64,000 nt of DNA from the NCBI GenBank assembly GCA_003132665.1, contig PKYN01000009.1, positions 175,859 through 239,858 of the forward strand. The letters run 5' to 3'. The position numbers and the translations under genes are program-made. The stretch's first letter is position 1; each line of letters starts with the position of its first letter. Of the stretch, positions 52,010-60,813 are shown piece by piece. This stretch comes from Actinomycetota bacterium (GTDB lineage Bacteria > Actinomycetota > Thermoleophilia > Gaiellales > Gaiellaceae). Below the pieces are notes generated by a model. It had not been told where the DNA came from. It was given only the letters and a program-made list of their open reading frames with translations, and made no database searches.

Positions 52010-53461
52010 ATGGATCTGGAGCGTTTGAGCGCGGCGCTCGAGCCCCGCGAGACAATCCGGCGCGCTCCTGTCGAGCTGCGCGGCCTGGCCTACGACGTGC
52101 AAGCCGTCGAGCAAGGCTCGCTCTTTTTCTGCGTCCCCGGCATGCGCGCGGACGGGCACGATTTCGCAGCCGAAGCCGTTCGGCGCGGCGCCGCCGCGCT
52201 GGTCGTCGAGCGCCCGCTGGAGCTGGACGTGCCGCAGCTGGTGGTCGTCTCGGCGCGCGAAGCGATGGCAGTGGCCGCGGACGTCTACTTCGGCGAGCCC
52301 ACTCGCGAGCTCCAGCTGGCCGGAGTCACCGGCACGAACGGCAAGACGACGACCTGCTATCTCGTCTACGAGATCCTTGCCGCGGCCGGCCGCCGCCCCG
52401 GGCTGGTGGGAACGGTCGAGAGCCGCGTCGGCGGAAAGCCGAGAAAGCTGGCGCGAACGACGCCCGAAGCGATTGATTTGCAGCGGCTGTTCCGCGAGAT
52501 GCTGGGCGCCGGCGACAAGAGCTGCGTGATCGAAGCCTCGTCGCACGCGATCGAGCTGCACCGGCTCGATCGGGCTCGCTTCTCGGCCCTTGCCTTCACC
52601 AACCTGAGCCAGGACCACCTCGACTTTCACGAGACGATGGAGAATTACTACGCCGCCAAGCGGCGCCTCTTCCTCTCGGGCGAGGAGACGCCCGCGGCGA
52701 TCAACGTCGATGACGCCTACGGGCGCCGGCTTGCCGCCGATCTGCGCGCGCTCGGCCAGGAGCGGGTGCTCACCTTCGGGCGCGGGCCCGACGCCGATCT
52801 GAGGCCGGACGAGATCGAGCTGGGCGCCGAAGGAACGCGAATCCGGCTCGGCGAGCTCGAGCTGCGCAGTCCGCTCCGCGGCGCCTTCAACGCCGAGAAC
52901 GTGCTCACGGCGGCGGCATTGACTCGCCTGCTCGGCGTCGAGGACGATCAGATCGCGGCCGGCGTTGCGGCTCTGAAGGGAGTTCCCGGCCGCTTCGAAG
53001 TGGTCGACCGTGGCCAATCCTTCACGGTCGTCGTCGACTACGCCCATACGCCCGATGCGCTCAGCCGGCTGCTCACCGCAGCGCGAGAGCTGGCGCGCGG
53101 CAGGCTGATCTGCGTCTTTGGCTGCGGCGGCGACCGCGACCGCGAGAAGAGACCGCTGATGGGCGAGATCGCCGCCGCGCTCGCCGACGTCGCCATCGTC
53201 ACCTCGGACAATCCGCGCAGCGAAGAGCCCCGTTCGATCGTCGACGAGATACTCGCCGGTGTAGAGGGAAAGAAGATCGAGGTCGAGATCGAGCGAAGAC
53301 CGGCGATCGAGCAGGCGCTTGCGCGGGCGAGCGAAGGCGACGTGGTGGTCATCGCCGGCAAGGGGCACGAGCAGGGCCAGGAGATCGCCGGCCGGGTGCT
53401 TCCCTTCGACGATCGCGTCGTCGCCGCGGAGCTGCTCGACAAGCTCGGGGCGGGAAGATGA
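52010..53461 (+). CDS. murE: MurE, UDP-MurNAc-tripeptide ligase
   Basis: The 483-residue ligase adds the third residue to UDP-MurNAc-L-Ala-D-Glu. The ATP loop is VTGTNGKTTT. The specificity motif is DNPR (SDNPRSEEP), which marks meso-diaminopimelate rather than lysine as the added residue. VDYAHTPDAL and AGKGHEQGQ are also typical. Its stop overlaps murF by 4 bases. Confidence 0.97.
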   Translation: MDLERLSAALEPRETIRRAPVELRGLAYDVQAVEQGSLFFCVPGMRADGHDFAAEAVRRGAAALVVERPLELDVPQLVVVSAREAMAVAADVYFGEPTRELQLAGVTGTNGKTTTCYLVYEILAAAGRRPGLVGTVESRVGGKPRKLARTTPEAIDLQRLFREMLGAGDKSCVIEASSHAIELHRLDRARFSALAFTNLSQDHLDFHETMENYYAAKRRLFLSGEETPAAINVDDAYGRRLAADLRALGQERVLTFGRGPDADLRPDEIELGAEGTRIRLGELELRSPLRGAFNAENVLTAAALTRLLGVEDDQIAAGVAALKGVPGRFEVVDRGQSFTVVVDYAHTPDALSRLLTAARELARGRLICVFGCGGDRDREKRPLMGEIAAALADVAIVTSDNPRSEEPRSIVDEILAGVEGKKIEVEIERRPAIEQALARASEGDVVVIAGKGHEQGQEIAGRVLPFDDRVVAAELLDKLGAGR

Positions 53462-54768
53462 TTCCGCTCTCCCTCGAAGAGGTCGCGCGGCTCTGCGAAG
53501 GAGAGCTGACGCGAGCGAGCGGCGCCGCGGAGATCACGGGCGTCGTGATCGATTCGCGCCGCGTTCAGCCCGGCGACCTCTTCGTGGCGATCAATCGCGG
53601 CAGCGAGTTCGCGCCCGAGGCGCTCGAGCGGGGAGCGGCCGCGGTGCTCGTTCCGGCAAGCGCCGAGACCGCGCTGGCCGCGCTTGCCGGTGCGGTGCGC
53701 ACTCGTTCCAGCGCTCGCGTCGTCGCCATCACCGGCTCGACCGGCAAGACCTCGACCAAGGACATCCTGGCTTCGCTCTGCGCGGCGCAGCTGAATACCG
53801 TGGCGGCGGAGGCGAGCTTCAACAACGAGCTCGGTATCCCGCTCACCGTCTGCCGTCTCGAGCGGGAAAGCGAGCTGGCGATAGTCGAGATCGGGATGCG
53901 CGGCCTCGGCCAGATCGAGCAGGCCTGCGGCTTCGTCCGTCCTCACGTCGGTCTGATCACGAGCGTCGGGCCGGTGCATCTGGAGCTGCTCGGCACGGTC
54001 GAGCGGGTCGCGCAGGCCAAGGCGGAGGTGCTGCTCGGGCTGGAGCCCGGCGGGGTCGGAATCGTACCCGCGGGCGAGCCGCTGCTGGAGCCCTTCATTC
54101 CGGACGGCCTCGACCTGCGTCGCTTCGGCGCGGGCGGATCCTCGTTTCTCGTCTCGTTCGAGCCCACTGAGGAGATCTCTCGTGCCGTGTTCGAGATCGA
54201 GGGCGAGCGGCTCGAGCTGGAGCTTGAGCTGAGCGCCCGTCATCAGGCTGAGAACACGCTCGCGGCGCTCGTCGCCTACCACGCGCTCGGGCTGCCGCTG
54301 GAAGGCGCGCAGGAAGGCGCGCGGACGATTAGGCTCTCTCGCTGGCGCGGCGAAGAGACCGCGCTGCCCGCCGGAGGACTTCTGATCAACGACTCCTACA
54401 ACGCGAACCCGATCTCGCTCGCCGCGGCGCTCGAGCATCAAGCTCAGCTTGCCGCCGGGCGCAGACGTGTGGCCGTGCTCGGGACGATGGCCGAGCTCGG
54501 CGCCGAGAGCGAGCGCTACCACCGCGAGATCGGGAGCCGCGCCTCGGAGCTCGGCGTCGCCGCCGTGCTGGCCGTGGGAGAGGGCGCGCGCGCCTACCTC
54601 GATCTGGCCGACGGGGTGGCCGAGCGCGAGTGGGCGCCCGACGCCGAGACCGCCGCAGAGCTGGTGCTGGAGATGGCTCGCCCCACCGACTGCGTGCTCA
54701 TCAAGGGCTCGCGCGTCATCGGCTTGGAGCTGGTTGCAAAGGCGCTCGAGGAGGCGTTCGCGGCGTGA
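53458..54768 (+). CDS. murF: MurF, UDP-MurNAc-pentapeptide ligase
   Basis: The 436-residue ligase adds D-Ala-D-Ala to the tripeptide. The ATP loop reads ITGSTGKTSTKDIL; later motifs are FNNELGIPLT, INDSYNANPIS and VLGTMAELG. Length is normal. The start ATG 53458 overlaps murE, and its stop overlaps mraY (GTGA). Confidence 0.96.
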   Translation: MIPLSLEEVARLCEGELTRASGAAEITGVVIDSRRVQPGDLFVAINRGSEFAPEALERGAAAVLVPASAETALAALAGAVRTRSSARVVAITGSTGKTSTKDILASLCAAQLNTVAAEASFNNELGIPLTVCRLERESELAIVEIGMRGLGQIEQACGFVRPHVGLITSVGPVHLELLGTVERVAQAKAEVLLGLEPGGVGIVPAGEPLLEPFIPDGLDLRRFGAGGSSFLVSFEPTEEISRAVFEIEGERLELELELSARHQAENTLAALVAYHALGLPLEGAQEGARTIRLSRWRGEETALPAGGLLINDSYNANPISLAAALEHQAQLAAGRRRVAVLGTMAELGAESERYHREIGSRASELGVAAVLAVGEGARAYLDLADGVAEREWAPDAETAAELVLEMARPTDCVLIKGSRVIGLELVAKALEEAFAA

Positions 54769-55850
54769 GCGTTTACCTAGCAGCGTCCGCGCTGGAGGAT
54801 CTGTCTCTGCCGAGCCCGATGGTCAGGGTGATCCTGGCCAGCATCCTGGCGCTCGCGATCTCGATCTTCGCCGGGCCGCGCTTCATCGCCTTCCTGCGCA
54901 ACCACGACGTTGGCCAGCACATACGCGAGGAGGGGCCGGCGGGACACGTCGTCAAGCAGGGAACGCCGGTGATGGGCGGCGTGCTCTTCCTGGTTGCCGC
55001 GGTCATCTCGTTTTTCGTCTTCAGCGAGTACACGACCCAAGCCTTGACCGTGCTCTTCGTCATGCTCACCTGCGCCGGCATCGGTTTCGTCGACGACCTG
55101 ATGAAGCTGCGGCATCGGCGCTCGCTCGGGTTGGCCGGTCGCTGGAAGATGGTCTTCCTCGTTTTGATCACCGTCGGCGCCGGTTACCTGGCGCACCGAG
55201 CCGGTCAACCGACCTGGCTCGCCATTCCCTTCACCCACACGCGCCTGCAACTGGGCCTGCTCTGGTACGTGCTGCTCTTCTTCGTCATCGCGGGCGCGGC
55301 CAACGGCGTTAACCTGACCGACGGTCTCGACGGACTGGCGGCGGGCACCGGCATCATCGCCACCTTCACCTTCCTCTCGATCGCGGTCATCGCCTACGTG
55401 CGCTCCTCGCCGAACCCCGGCTTACGCGAGCCGAGGCTCGTCGATCTGGCGATTCTGGCCGCCGCGCTGATCGGAGGACTGATCGGCTTCCTCTGGTACA
55501 ACACCTTCCCGGCCGACGTGTTCATGGGAGACACCGGCTCGATGGGGATCGGCGGTGCGCTGGCGGGCTTCGCGATCATGACCAAGACCGAGCTCCTGCT
55601 GCTTCTGGTCGCCGGGATCTTCCTGATCGAAGCGCTCTCGGTGATGATCCAGGTCTTCAGCTTTCGCCTCTTCAAGCGCCGCGTCTTCTTGATGGCGCCG
55701 ATCCACCATCACTTCGAGATGAAAGCCTGGTCGGAAACGAAGATCATGGTGCGCTTCTGGATTCTCTGCGGCATTCTCTGCGCCCTTGCCTTCGCTCTCT
55801 ATTACCGTAGCTTCACCGTCTTCAACTTCCTCCGCCCGCTGCCCAAGTGA
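54765..55850 (+). CDS. mraY: MraY, phospho-MurNAc-pentapeptide translocase
   Basis: The 361-residue integral membrane enzyme makes lipid I. It has about ten membrane segments and the metal and substrate motifs FVDDLMKL, NLTDGLDGLA, GDTGSM and MAPIHHHFE. I chose GTG 54765, overlapping the murF stop; the longer open frame upstream lies in murF. It overlaps murD by 4 bases. Confidence 0.97.
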   Translation: MSVYLAASALEDLSLPSPMVRVILASILALAISIFAGPRFIAFLRNHDVGQHIREEGPAGHVVKQGTPVMGGVLFLVAAVISFFVFSEYTTQALTVLFVMLTCAGIGFVDDLMKLRHRRSLGLAGRWKMVFLVLITVGAGYLAHRAGQPTWLAIPFTHTRLQLGLLWYVLLFFVIAGAANGVNLTDGLDGLAAGTGIIATFTFLSIAVIAYVRSSPNPGLREPRLVDLAILAAALIGGLIGFLWYNTFPADVFMGDTGSMGIGGALAGFAIMTKTELLLLLVAGIFLIEALSVMIQVFSFRLFKRRVFLMAPIHHHFEMKAWSETKIMVRFWILCGILCALAFALYYRSFTVFNFLRPLPK

Positions 55851-57112
55851 GCGAGCTGCCTGATCGCGTGCTCGTGCTGGGCCTGGCCCGATCGGGGCGG
55901 GCGGCGGCGCTGGCCCTGGCGCGGCGCGGCGTGACCGTCGTAGCGGTCGATCGCTCGACCGAGCTGGATGTGAGCGAGCTGGCCGGAGCGGGCATCGAGC
56001 TGAGGCTCGGCGTCGAGAGCGAGCGCTTGCTCGAAGGCGCGGGGCTGCTCGTGAAGAGTCCCGGCGTGCCGGCCGAAGCGGCGCTGGTAAGGGCGGCGCA
56101 GAAGCGAAGGACTCCGGTTTGGAGTGAGGTTGAGCTTGCTTCACGCCTCTTTCCAAACCCTTTGGTCGGCGTCACCGGCACCAACGGCAAGACGACGACG
56201 ACCGAGCTTCTGGGGGCGATCTTCCGCGCAGCCGGTCGCACGGTGGAGGTGGCCGGCAATGTCGGCCGGGCGATCTGCGACCTCGACGGTGAGCTCGACC
56301 CCGACAGCTGGATCGTCTGCGAGCTCTCCAGCTTTCAGCTCGAGGACATCGAGCGCCTGCGCCTGCGCATCGCCGTGCTGCTCAACCTCGAGCCCGACCA
56401 CCTCGATCGCCACGGCTCACTCGAGGCCTATCGCGACGCCAAGCTGCGCATCTTCGAGAACCAGCTCGAAGACGACGTGGCCGTGCTGCCGCGCGGATTC
56501 GGCGAGGTGCCGGGGAGCGGCCGCCGAGTCGAGTTCGAAGCGCACGATCCCCTGCCGGCCGAGCCGCTGATACCAGGCGAGCACAATCGCGAGAACGCCG
56601 CCGCCGCAACCCAGGCGGCGCGGGCGGCCGGAATCGCCGAGGATGCGATCGCCGAGGCGCTTCGCACCTTCCCCGGCGTGCCGCACCGGCTCGAGCCCGT
56701 GGCCGAGCTCGGCGGAGTCCGCTACGTGAACGACTCCAAGGCCACCAACACCGCTGCCGCGCGCAAGGCGATCGCCGCCTACTCGGGGCCGCTGCATATC
56801 ATCCTCGGCGGGCGCGGCAAGGGGGAGGCGTTCGACGGCCTGGCCGCGGAGCTGAGCGCCCACGAGGCCCGCGCCTATCTGGTCGGCGAGACGGCAAAGG
56901 AGATAGCGGGCGCGCTGGAGCGAGCCGGTGTCGCCTTCGAGCATTACGGGACGCTCGAGCAGGCCGTTGCAACGGCCGCGGGCAATGCGAAGCCGGGCGA
57001 GATCGTGTTGCTCGCGCCCGCCTGCGCCAGTTTCGACCAGTTCGAGAACTTCGAGCAGCGCGGCGACGCCTTCCGCTCGTGCGTGGCGAAGCTGGCCTCG
57101 CAGAACCCCTAA
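55847..57112 (+). CDS. murD: MurD, UDP-MurNAc-L-Ala--D-Glu ligase
   Basis: The 421-residue ligase adds D-glutamate. It shows VLGLARSGRAAA at the start, the ATP loop VTGTNGKTTTTE, LEPDHLDRHGS, PHRLEPV and VNDSKATN. It is slightly shorter than the E. coli enzyme (438). Its last two codons and stop form one arm of repeat element B, which separates it from ftsW. Confidence 0.97.
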   Translation: MSELPDRVLVLGLARSGRAAALALARRGVTVVAVDRSTELDVSELAGAGIELRLGVESERLLEGAGLLVKSPGVPAEAALVRAAQKRRTPVWSEVELASRLFPNPLVGVTGTNGKTTTTELLGAIFRAAGRTVEVAGNVGRAICDLDGELDPDSWIVCELSSFQLEDIERLRLRIAVLLNLEPDHLDRHGSLEAYRDAKLRIFENQLEDDVAVLPRGFGEVPGSGRRVEFEAHDPLPAEPLIPGEHNRENAAAATQAARAAGIAEDAIAEALRTFPGVPHRLEPVAELGGVRYVNDSKATNTAAARKAIAAYSGPLHIILGGRGKGEAFDGLAAELSAHEARAYLVGETAKEIAGALERAGVAFEHYGTLEQAVATAAGNAKPGEIVLLAPACASFDQFENFEQRGDAFRSCVAKLASQNP

Positions 57113-57177
57113 CGGAATGAAGACCCACCGACTGGGTGCGATCGGGCGGTGGAGTGCTTCAGTTTCGTTAGGGGTTC
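57103..57177 (+). repeat. Gene-end repeat element, copy B (short form)
   Basis: A 12-bp perfect inverted repeat (57103-57114 with 57166-57177, or 15 bp with one mismatch) bounds a core of about 45 bases. The left arm is the end of murD including its TAA stop (57110-57112). The core's reverse complement carries the same 19-base block found in copy A, then ATCGCACCCAGTCGG against ATCGCATCCAGTCGG in copy A. The arms of the two copies do not resemble each other. It lies inside the wall operon, so it would be transcribed as a hairpin between murD and ftsW. Confidence 0.85.
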
Positions 57178-57252
57178 ATAAAGCCTGATTCTCGAGCCCT
57201 ATCTGAAGCGCCGAGGGTAGGAAGCGCGCTCGCGCGGTCGAACCGTCCTAGC

Positions 57253-58617
57253 GTGACTGGAAGTTGGTTCGAGGAGACGGGCACGGTCCGGAGGAGCACC
57301 CCCGGGCGTACGAGACGCGCCCCCGGCGCGACGTCCTCGCGCCGGGGGCAGGGGGCGGCGCGAACGCCGCGACCCGCGACCCGCCGAGCGAGCGCCCCCG
57401 TCCGGCTCAAGGCCGTTCCGGCGCGGGCTCCGGGCGCCGGCCCGACTCGCGCACGGGCGCCGAAGATGCAGCTCGAGTTTCAGCTCCTGGCTCTGGCGAC
57501 CCTGGCGCTCGTCGCCTTCGGGCTGGTGATGGTCTTCAGCTCCACCTCGGCCACCGCCACGCTGGGGGGCGGAAGCGCGAGCGCTTTTTTGGTGCGCCAG
57601 GCCGTCTACGCGCTGGTCGGACTCGGCGCGATGATCGCCTTCACGCGCTTCGACTATCGCAAGCTGCGCCCGCTCGCGCCGACGCTACTCACGGCCTCGC
57701 TGGGACTTTGTCTGGCGGTGTTCGCGATAGGCACGCAGGTGAACGGCGCGCGGCGCTGGATCTCGCTCGGGCCGATCGGTCTGCAACCCTCGGAGCTCGT
57801 CAAGCTTTCGCTCGCACTCTGGATTCCCGCCCGGCTCGTGCGCCGGCCGCGGCTGCAGACCCTGGGCGAGCTGGCAAAGCCCGTCGGTCTGATGGTTGCG
57901 ATCGCCTGCGGCATGATCGCGGCCGAGCCCGACCTCGGCACGGTTACGAGCATCCTCGTCATGGTCGCCGCGGCGCTCGTCGTGTCGGGGGTGCCTTTCG
58001 GGCTGATCGCCCGCGCTTACGCTCTCATTGGGGCGCTGGGGATGATCGCCGTGATGTCCGAGCCCTATCAGCGCGCTCGTCTGACCGCCTTCCTGCATCC
58101 GATGGCAAGCTCGCAGGGGAGCGGGTATCAGGGCATGCAATCGCTGATCGGACTTGGCTCGGGCGGTATCACCGGGCACGGACTGGGGCAGGGCGTGCAG
58201 AAGATTCACTTCCTGCCCGAGGCGCACACCGACATGATCGCCTCCGTGGTCGGCGAGGAGCTCGGGCTGATCGGCATCGTCCTGCTGATTGCCTTCTACG
58301 CAGTGTTCGTCTGGGCCGGACTGCGGATTGCGCTCGCCTGCCGCGACCCGTTCGGGAAGGCGGTCGCGGCCGCGCTCACCACGCTGATCGCGGGCCAGGC
58401 CGCGATCAATCTCGCGGCCGTGTTCGGGCTCGTTCCGCTGACCGGAATCACGCTCCCCTTTGTCTCCTATGGAGGCTCCAGCCTTGTTGTCTCCCTCATG
58501 GCGGTAGGCATCCTCCTTAACATCGCGGTGAATCATGGAAAAACAGCGACCCCTGAGGTGTCTGATCGCCGCCGGCGGAACGGCCGGGCATCTCATGCCC
58601 GCGCTCGCCGTCGCTGA
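57253..58617 (+). CDS. ftsW: FtsW, septal lipid II polymerase (SEDS family)
   Basis: The integral membrane glycosyltransferase polymerises lipid II at the septum with FtsI. It has about ten membrane segments and the SEDS motifs GARRWISLGPIGLQPSELVK, AEPDLGT and FVSYGGSS. Starting at GTG 57253 it has 454 residues with a 71-residue Arg/Pro/Ala-rich leader; ATG 57466 would remove the leader and give 383 residues, closer to normal. A very stable hairpin lies in the leader region. The C-terminal 27 residues are encoded within murG (83-base overlap), an unusually long overlap. Confidence 0.94.
   Translation: MTGSWFEETGTVRRSTPGRTRRAPGATSSRRGQGAARTPRPATRRASAPVRLKAVPARAPGAGPTRARAPKMQLEFQLLALATLALVAFGLVMVFSSTSATATLGGGSASAFLVRQAVYALVGLGAMIAFTRFDYRKLRPLAPTLLTASLGLCLAVFAIGTQVNGARRWISLGPIGLQPSELVKLSLALWIPARLVRRPRLQTLGELAKPVGLMVAIACGMIAAEPDLGTVTSILVMVAAALVVSGVPFGLIARAYALIGALGMIAVMSEPYQRARLTAFLHPMASSQGSGYQGMQSLIGLGSGGITGHGLGQGVQKIHFLPEAHTDMIASVVGEELGLIGIVLLIAFYAVFVWAGLRIALACRDPFGKAVAAALTTLIAGQAAINLAAVFGLVPLTGITLPFVSYGGSSLVVSLMAVGILLNIAVNHGKTATPEVSDRRRRNGRASHARARRR
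57319..57349. repeat. 13-bp GC-only hairpin in the ftsW 5' region
   Basis: The arms 57319-57331 and 57337-57349 pair perfectly (almost all G-C) around a 5-base loop. If ftsW starts at ATG 57466 this is in the untranslated leader, where it could slow translation or protect the mRNA; if the GTG start is used it is inside the coding region. No T tract follows. Confidence 0.8.
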
Positions 58618-59623
58618 GGCGCTCGAGAAACGCGGCGCCGAAGTCTCTTTCGCCGGCTCGTCCGAGCGGATGGAGGCCGAGCTGGTGCCACAGGCGGGCT
58701 TTGCCTTCGATTCCTTTCGCGTCTCGGGCTTCTCGCGCCGGCCGGGGCTGAAGCTGGCGCGCGGGCTCGCGCAGGCGCTGGTCGCTCCCTTCTCCTGCCT
58801 GCGAATACTCGCGCGCCGAAAGCCCGACGTCGTCTTCGGCGGCGGCGGGTATGTGGCCGGGCCGATGGTTCTGGCCGCCTGGTTGAAGCGGATCCCCGCG
58901 GCGCTGAGCGAGGCGGACGCGCACCTCGGTCTGGCGAACCGGCTGGCGGAGCCGTTCGCGCGCCGCGTCTTCCTCGCCTTTCCGATCGAGGGCGGCGGGA
59001 AGCGAAAGTACCGCGTCACCGGACGACCGGTTCCCGCGCGTTCGCTCTCACCCGAACGGGCACAGGCGCGCGAGCGTTTCGGGCTGCCGCAGCAGGGGCC
59101 CGTTTTGCTCGTAGCCGGCGGCAGCCAGGGGGCACGGGCGCTGAATGAGCTCGTGGTCGAGTGTTTCGGAGAAAGCGGGCCTGCCGTCTTGCACCTGGCC
59201 GGGGAGCGCGACTACCCGGCGCTGGCAAAGAGGGTGAAGCGGTCGGATTACGTGCTGCTGGGGTTTATCAACGAGTTCGGAGCGGCGTTGGCGGCCTGCG
59301 ATCTGGCACTGGCGCGGGCCGGCGGTTCGGTCTGGGAGTTGGCGGCGGCCGGAAAGCCGGCGCTGCTCGTTCCCTATCCCTACGCGACCGCCGACCACCA
59401 GGCCAAGAACGCGAACTACTTCGTGCAGGGCGGCGGGGCGATCGCGCTGCCCGAGAGCGAGCTCGAGCAGGTGCCCGCCAAGCTGCTGGAGCTGCTTGGC
59501 GATCCGGCGCGGCTGGAGAAGATGTCCGCCGCGATGCTGCGCCTGGCACGGCCGAACGCCGCCGAGGAGATCGCGGACGAACTGATCGAGCTGGCACGCA
59601 GCCGTGGGAAGAGCGCGAAATGA
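58535..59623 (+). CDS. murG: MurG, lipid II-forming GlcNAc transferase
   Basis: The 362-residue enzyme adds GlcNAc to lipid I at the inner membrane face. It shows IAAGGTAGHLMPALA, GGGGYVAGP, GGSQGARALNE and ARAGGSVWELAAAGKPALLVPYP. The usual HEQN acceptor loop is replaced by SEADAHLGLANR, a variant I associate with some actinobacterial lineages. It overlaps murC by 4 bases. Confidence 0.96.
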   Translation: MEKQRPLRCLIAAGGTAGHLMPALAVAEALEKRGAEVSFAGSSERMEAELVPQAGFAFDSFRVSGFSRRPGLKLARGLAQALVAPFSCLRILARRKPDVVFGGGGYVAGPMVLAAWLKRIPAALSEADAHLGLANRLAEPFARRVFLAFPIEGGGKRKYRVTGRPVPARSLSPERAQARERFGLPQQGPVLLVAGGSQGARALNELVVECFGESGPAVLHLAGERDYPALAKRVKRSDYVLLGFINEFGAALAACDLALARAGGSVWELAAAGKPALLVPYPYATADHQAKNANYFVQGGGAIALPESELEQVPAKLLELLGDPARLEKMSAAMLRLARPNAAEEIADELIELARSRGKSAK

Positions 59624-60813
59624 GCGCGCTGGACGGCCGGACGATCTGGCTTGCCGGGATAGGCGGCGCCGGCATGAGCGCCTACGCGCTGATCGCCAAG
59701 GCCTGGGGAGCGGACGTGTCGGGCTGGGACAAGAACGAGACGCCCTACCTGGCGGGCGTGAGGGCGGCTGGAATCAACGTCGAGATCGCGCCGGAACCGA
59801 CCCTGCCGGGCGCGGATGTGGAGCGCTACGTATCGACCGCCTTCGCCGGGCGAATCGAGGGTCGGCCCCGCGCCGATCTGCTCGCCGAGCTCGTCTCGCT
59901 GCGGCGCTCGATCGTCGTCTCGGGCGCCCACGGCAAGACCACGACGAGCGGGATGATCGCGTTCTGCCTCGATCGCCTCGGCCTCGACCCGGCCTTCATC
60001 GTCGGCGGTGAGATCGCCCAGCTCGGCGGTAACGCCCGCGCGGGCGCCGGCTGGCTGGTCGTGGAGGGCGACGAGTCCGATCGCTCGGTGGCGGCGCTCA
60101 GGCCCGAGATCGCCGTGCTGCTCAACGTCGACCTCGACCATCACACGACCTACGCCTCGCTGGCCGAGGTCGAGCGGCTGTTCGAGGACTGGCTCGCCGA
60201 GGTGCCGAAGGTCGTGCGCGCCGAAGAGCTCGAGCCGGTGGATCTGCCGTTGGCGCTGCCCGGGGAGCACAATCGCCTGAACGCCGCCGCGGCGCTTTCG
60301 GCACTCGAGCTTGCGGGAGTGGAGCGCAACGCGGCCGAGAGCGTGATCGTCGAGTATCGCGGCGCGGGCCGGCGCTTCGAAGAACGCGGCGAGGCGGCCG
60401 GGGTGAAGGTCTTCGACGACTACGGGCATCACCCGGCCGAGGTCGCGGCCACGCTCGCCGCGGCACGCGAGCGGGCGGGGGAGGGGCGCCTGGCCGTCAT
60501 CTTTCAGCCGCACCTCTACTCGCGCACGCGCTACCTGGCTCGCGAATTCGCCAGTTCGCTCGCCGCCGCCGACGCGGTCTGCGTCGCCGAGATCTACGCC
60601 GCTCGCGAGGATCCCGTGGCGGGGGTGAGCGGAAAGCTGGTTGTCGACGCCCTGGCCGAAGTCAGGCCGGGGATGCCGCTTGCTTGGACGCCGACGCTGG
60701 AGGACGGAGTCCGCTTCCTGGCCGGCTGGGTCAGAGCCGGCGACCTGGTCTTCACGATCGGCGCCGGCGATGTTGACCGTGCGGGCCCGCTGCTTTTGGA
60801 GGCGCTGGCATGA
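59620..60813 (+). CDS. murC: MurC, UDP-MurNAc--L-Ala ligase
   Basis: The 397-residue ligase adds L-alanine to UDP-MurNAc. It shows GIGGAGMSAYA, the ATP loop SGAHGKTTTSGM, NVDLDHHTTY, LPGEHNRLNA and DDYGHHPAEV. It is shorter than the E. coli enzyme (491) but within the actinobacterial range. I chose ATG 59620, overlapping the murG stop. Its stop overlaps murB by 4 bases. Confidence 0.96.
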   Translation: MSALDGRTIWLAGIGGAGMSAYALIAKAWGADVSGWDKNETPYLAGVRAAGINVEIAPEPTLPGADVERYVSTAFAGRIEGRPRADLLAELVSLRRSIVVSGAHGKTTTSGMIAFCLDRLGLDPAFIVGGEIAQLGGNARAGAGWLVVEGDESDRSVAALRPEIAVLLNVDLDHHTTYASLAEVERLFEDWLAEVPKVVRAEELEPVDLPLALPGEHNRLNAAAALSALELAGVERNAAESVIVEYRGAGRRFEERGEAAGVKVFDDYGHHPAEVAATLAAARERAGEGRLAVIFQPHLYSRTRYLAREFASSLAAADAVCVAEIYAAREDPVAGVSGKLVVDALAEVRPGMPLAWTPTLEDGVRFLAGWVRAGDLVFTIGAGDVDRAGPLLLEALA

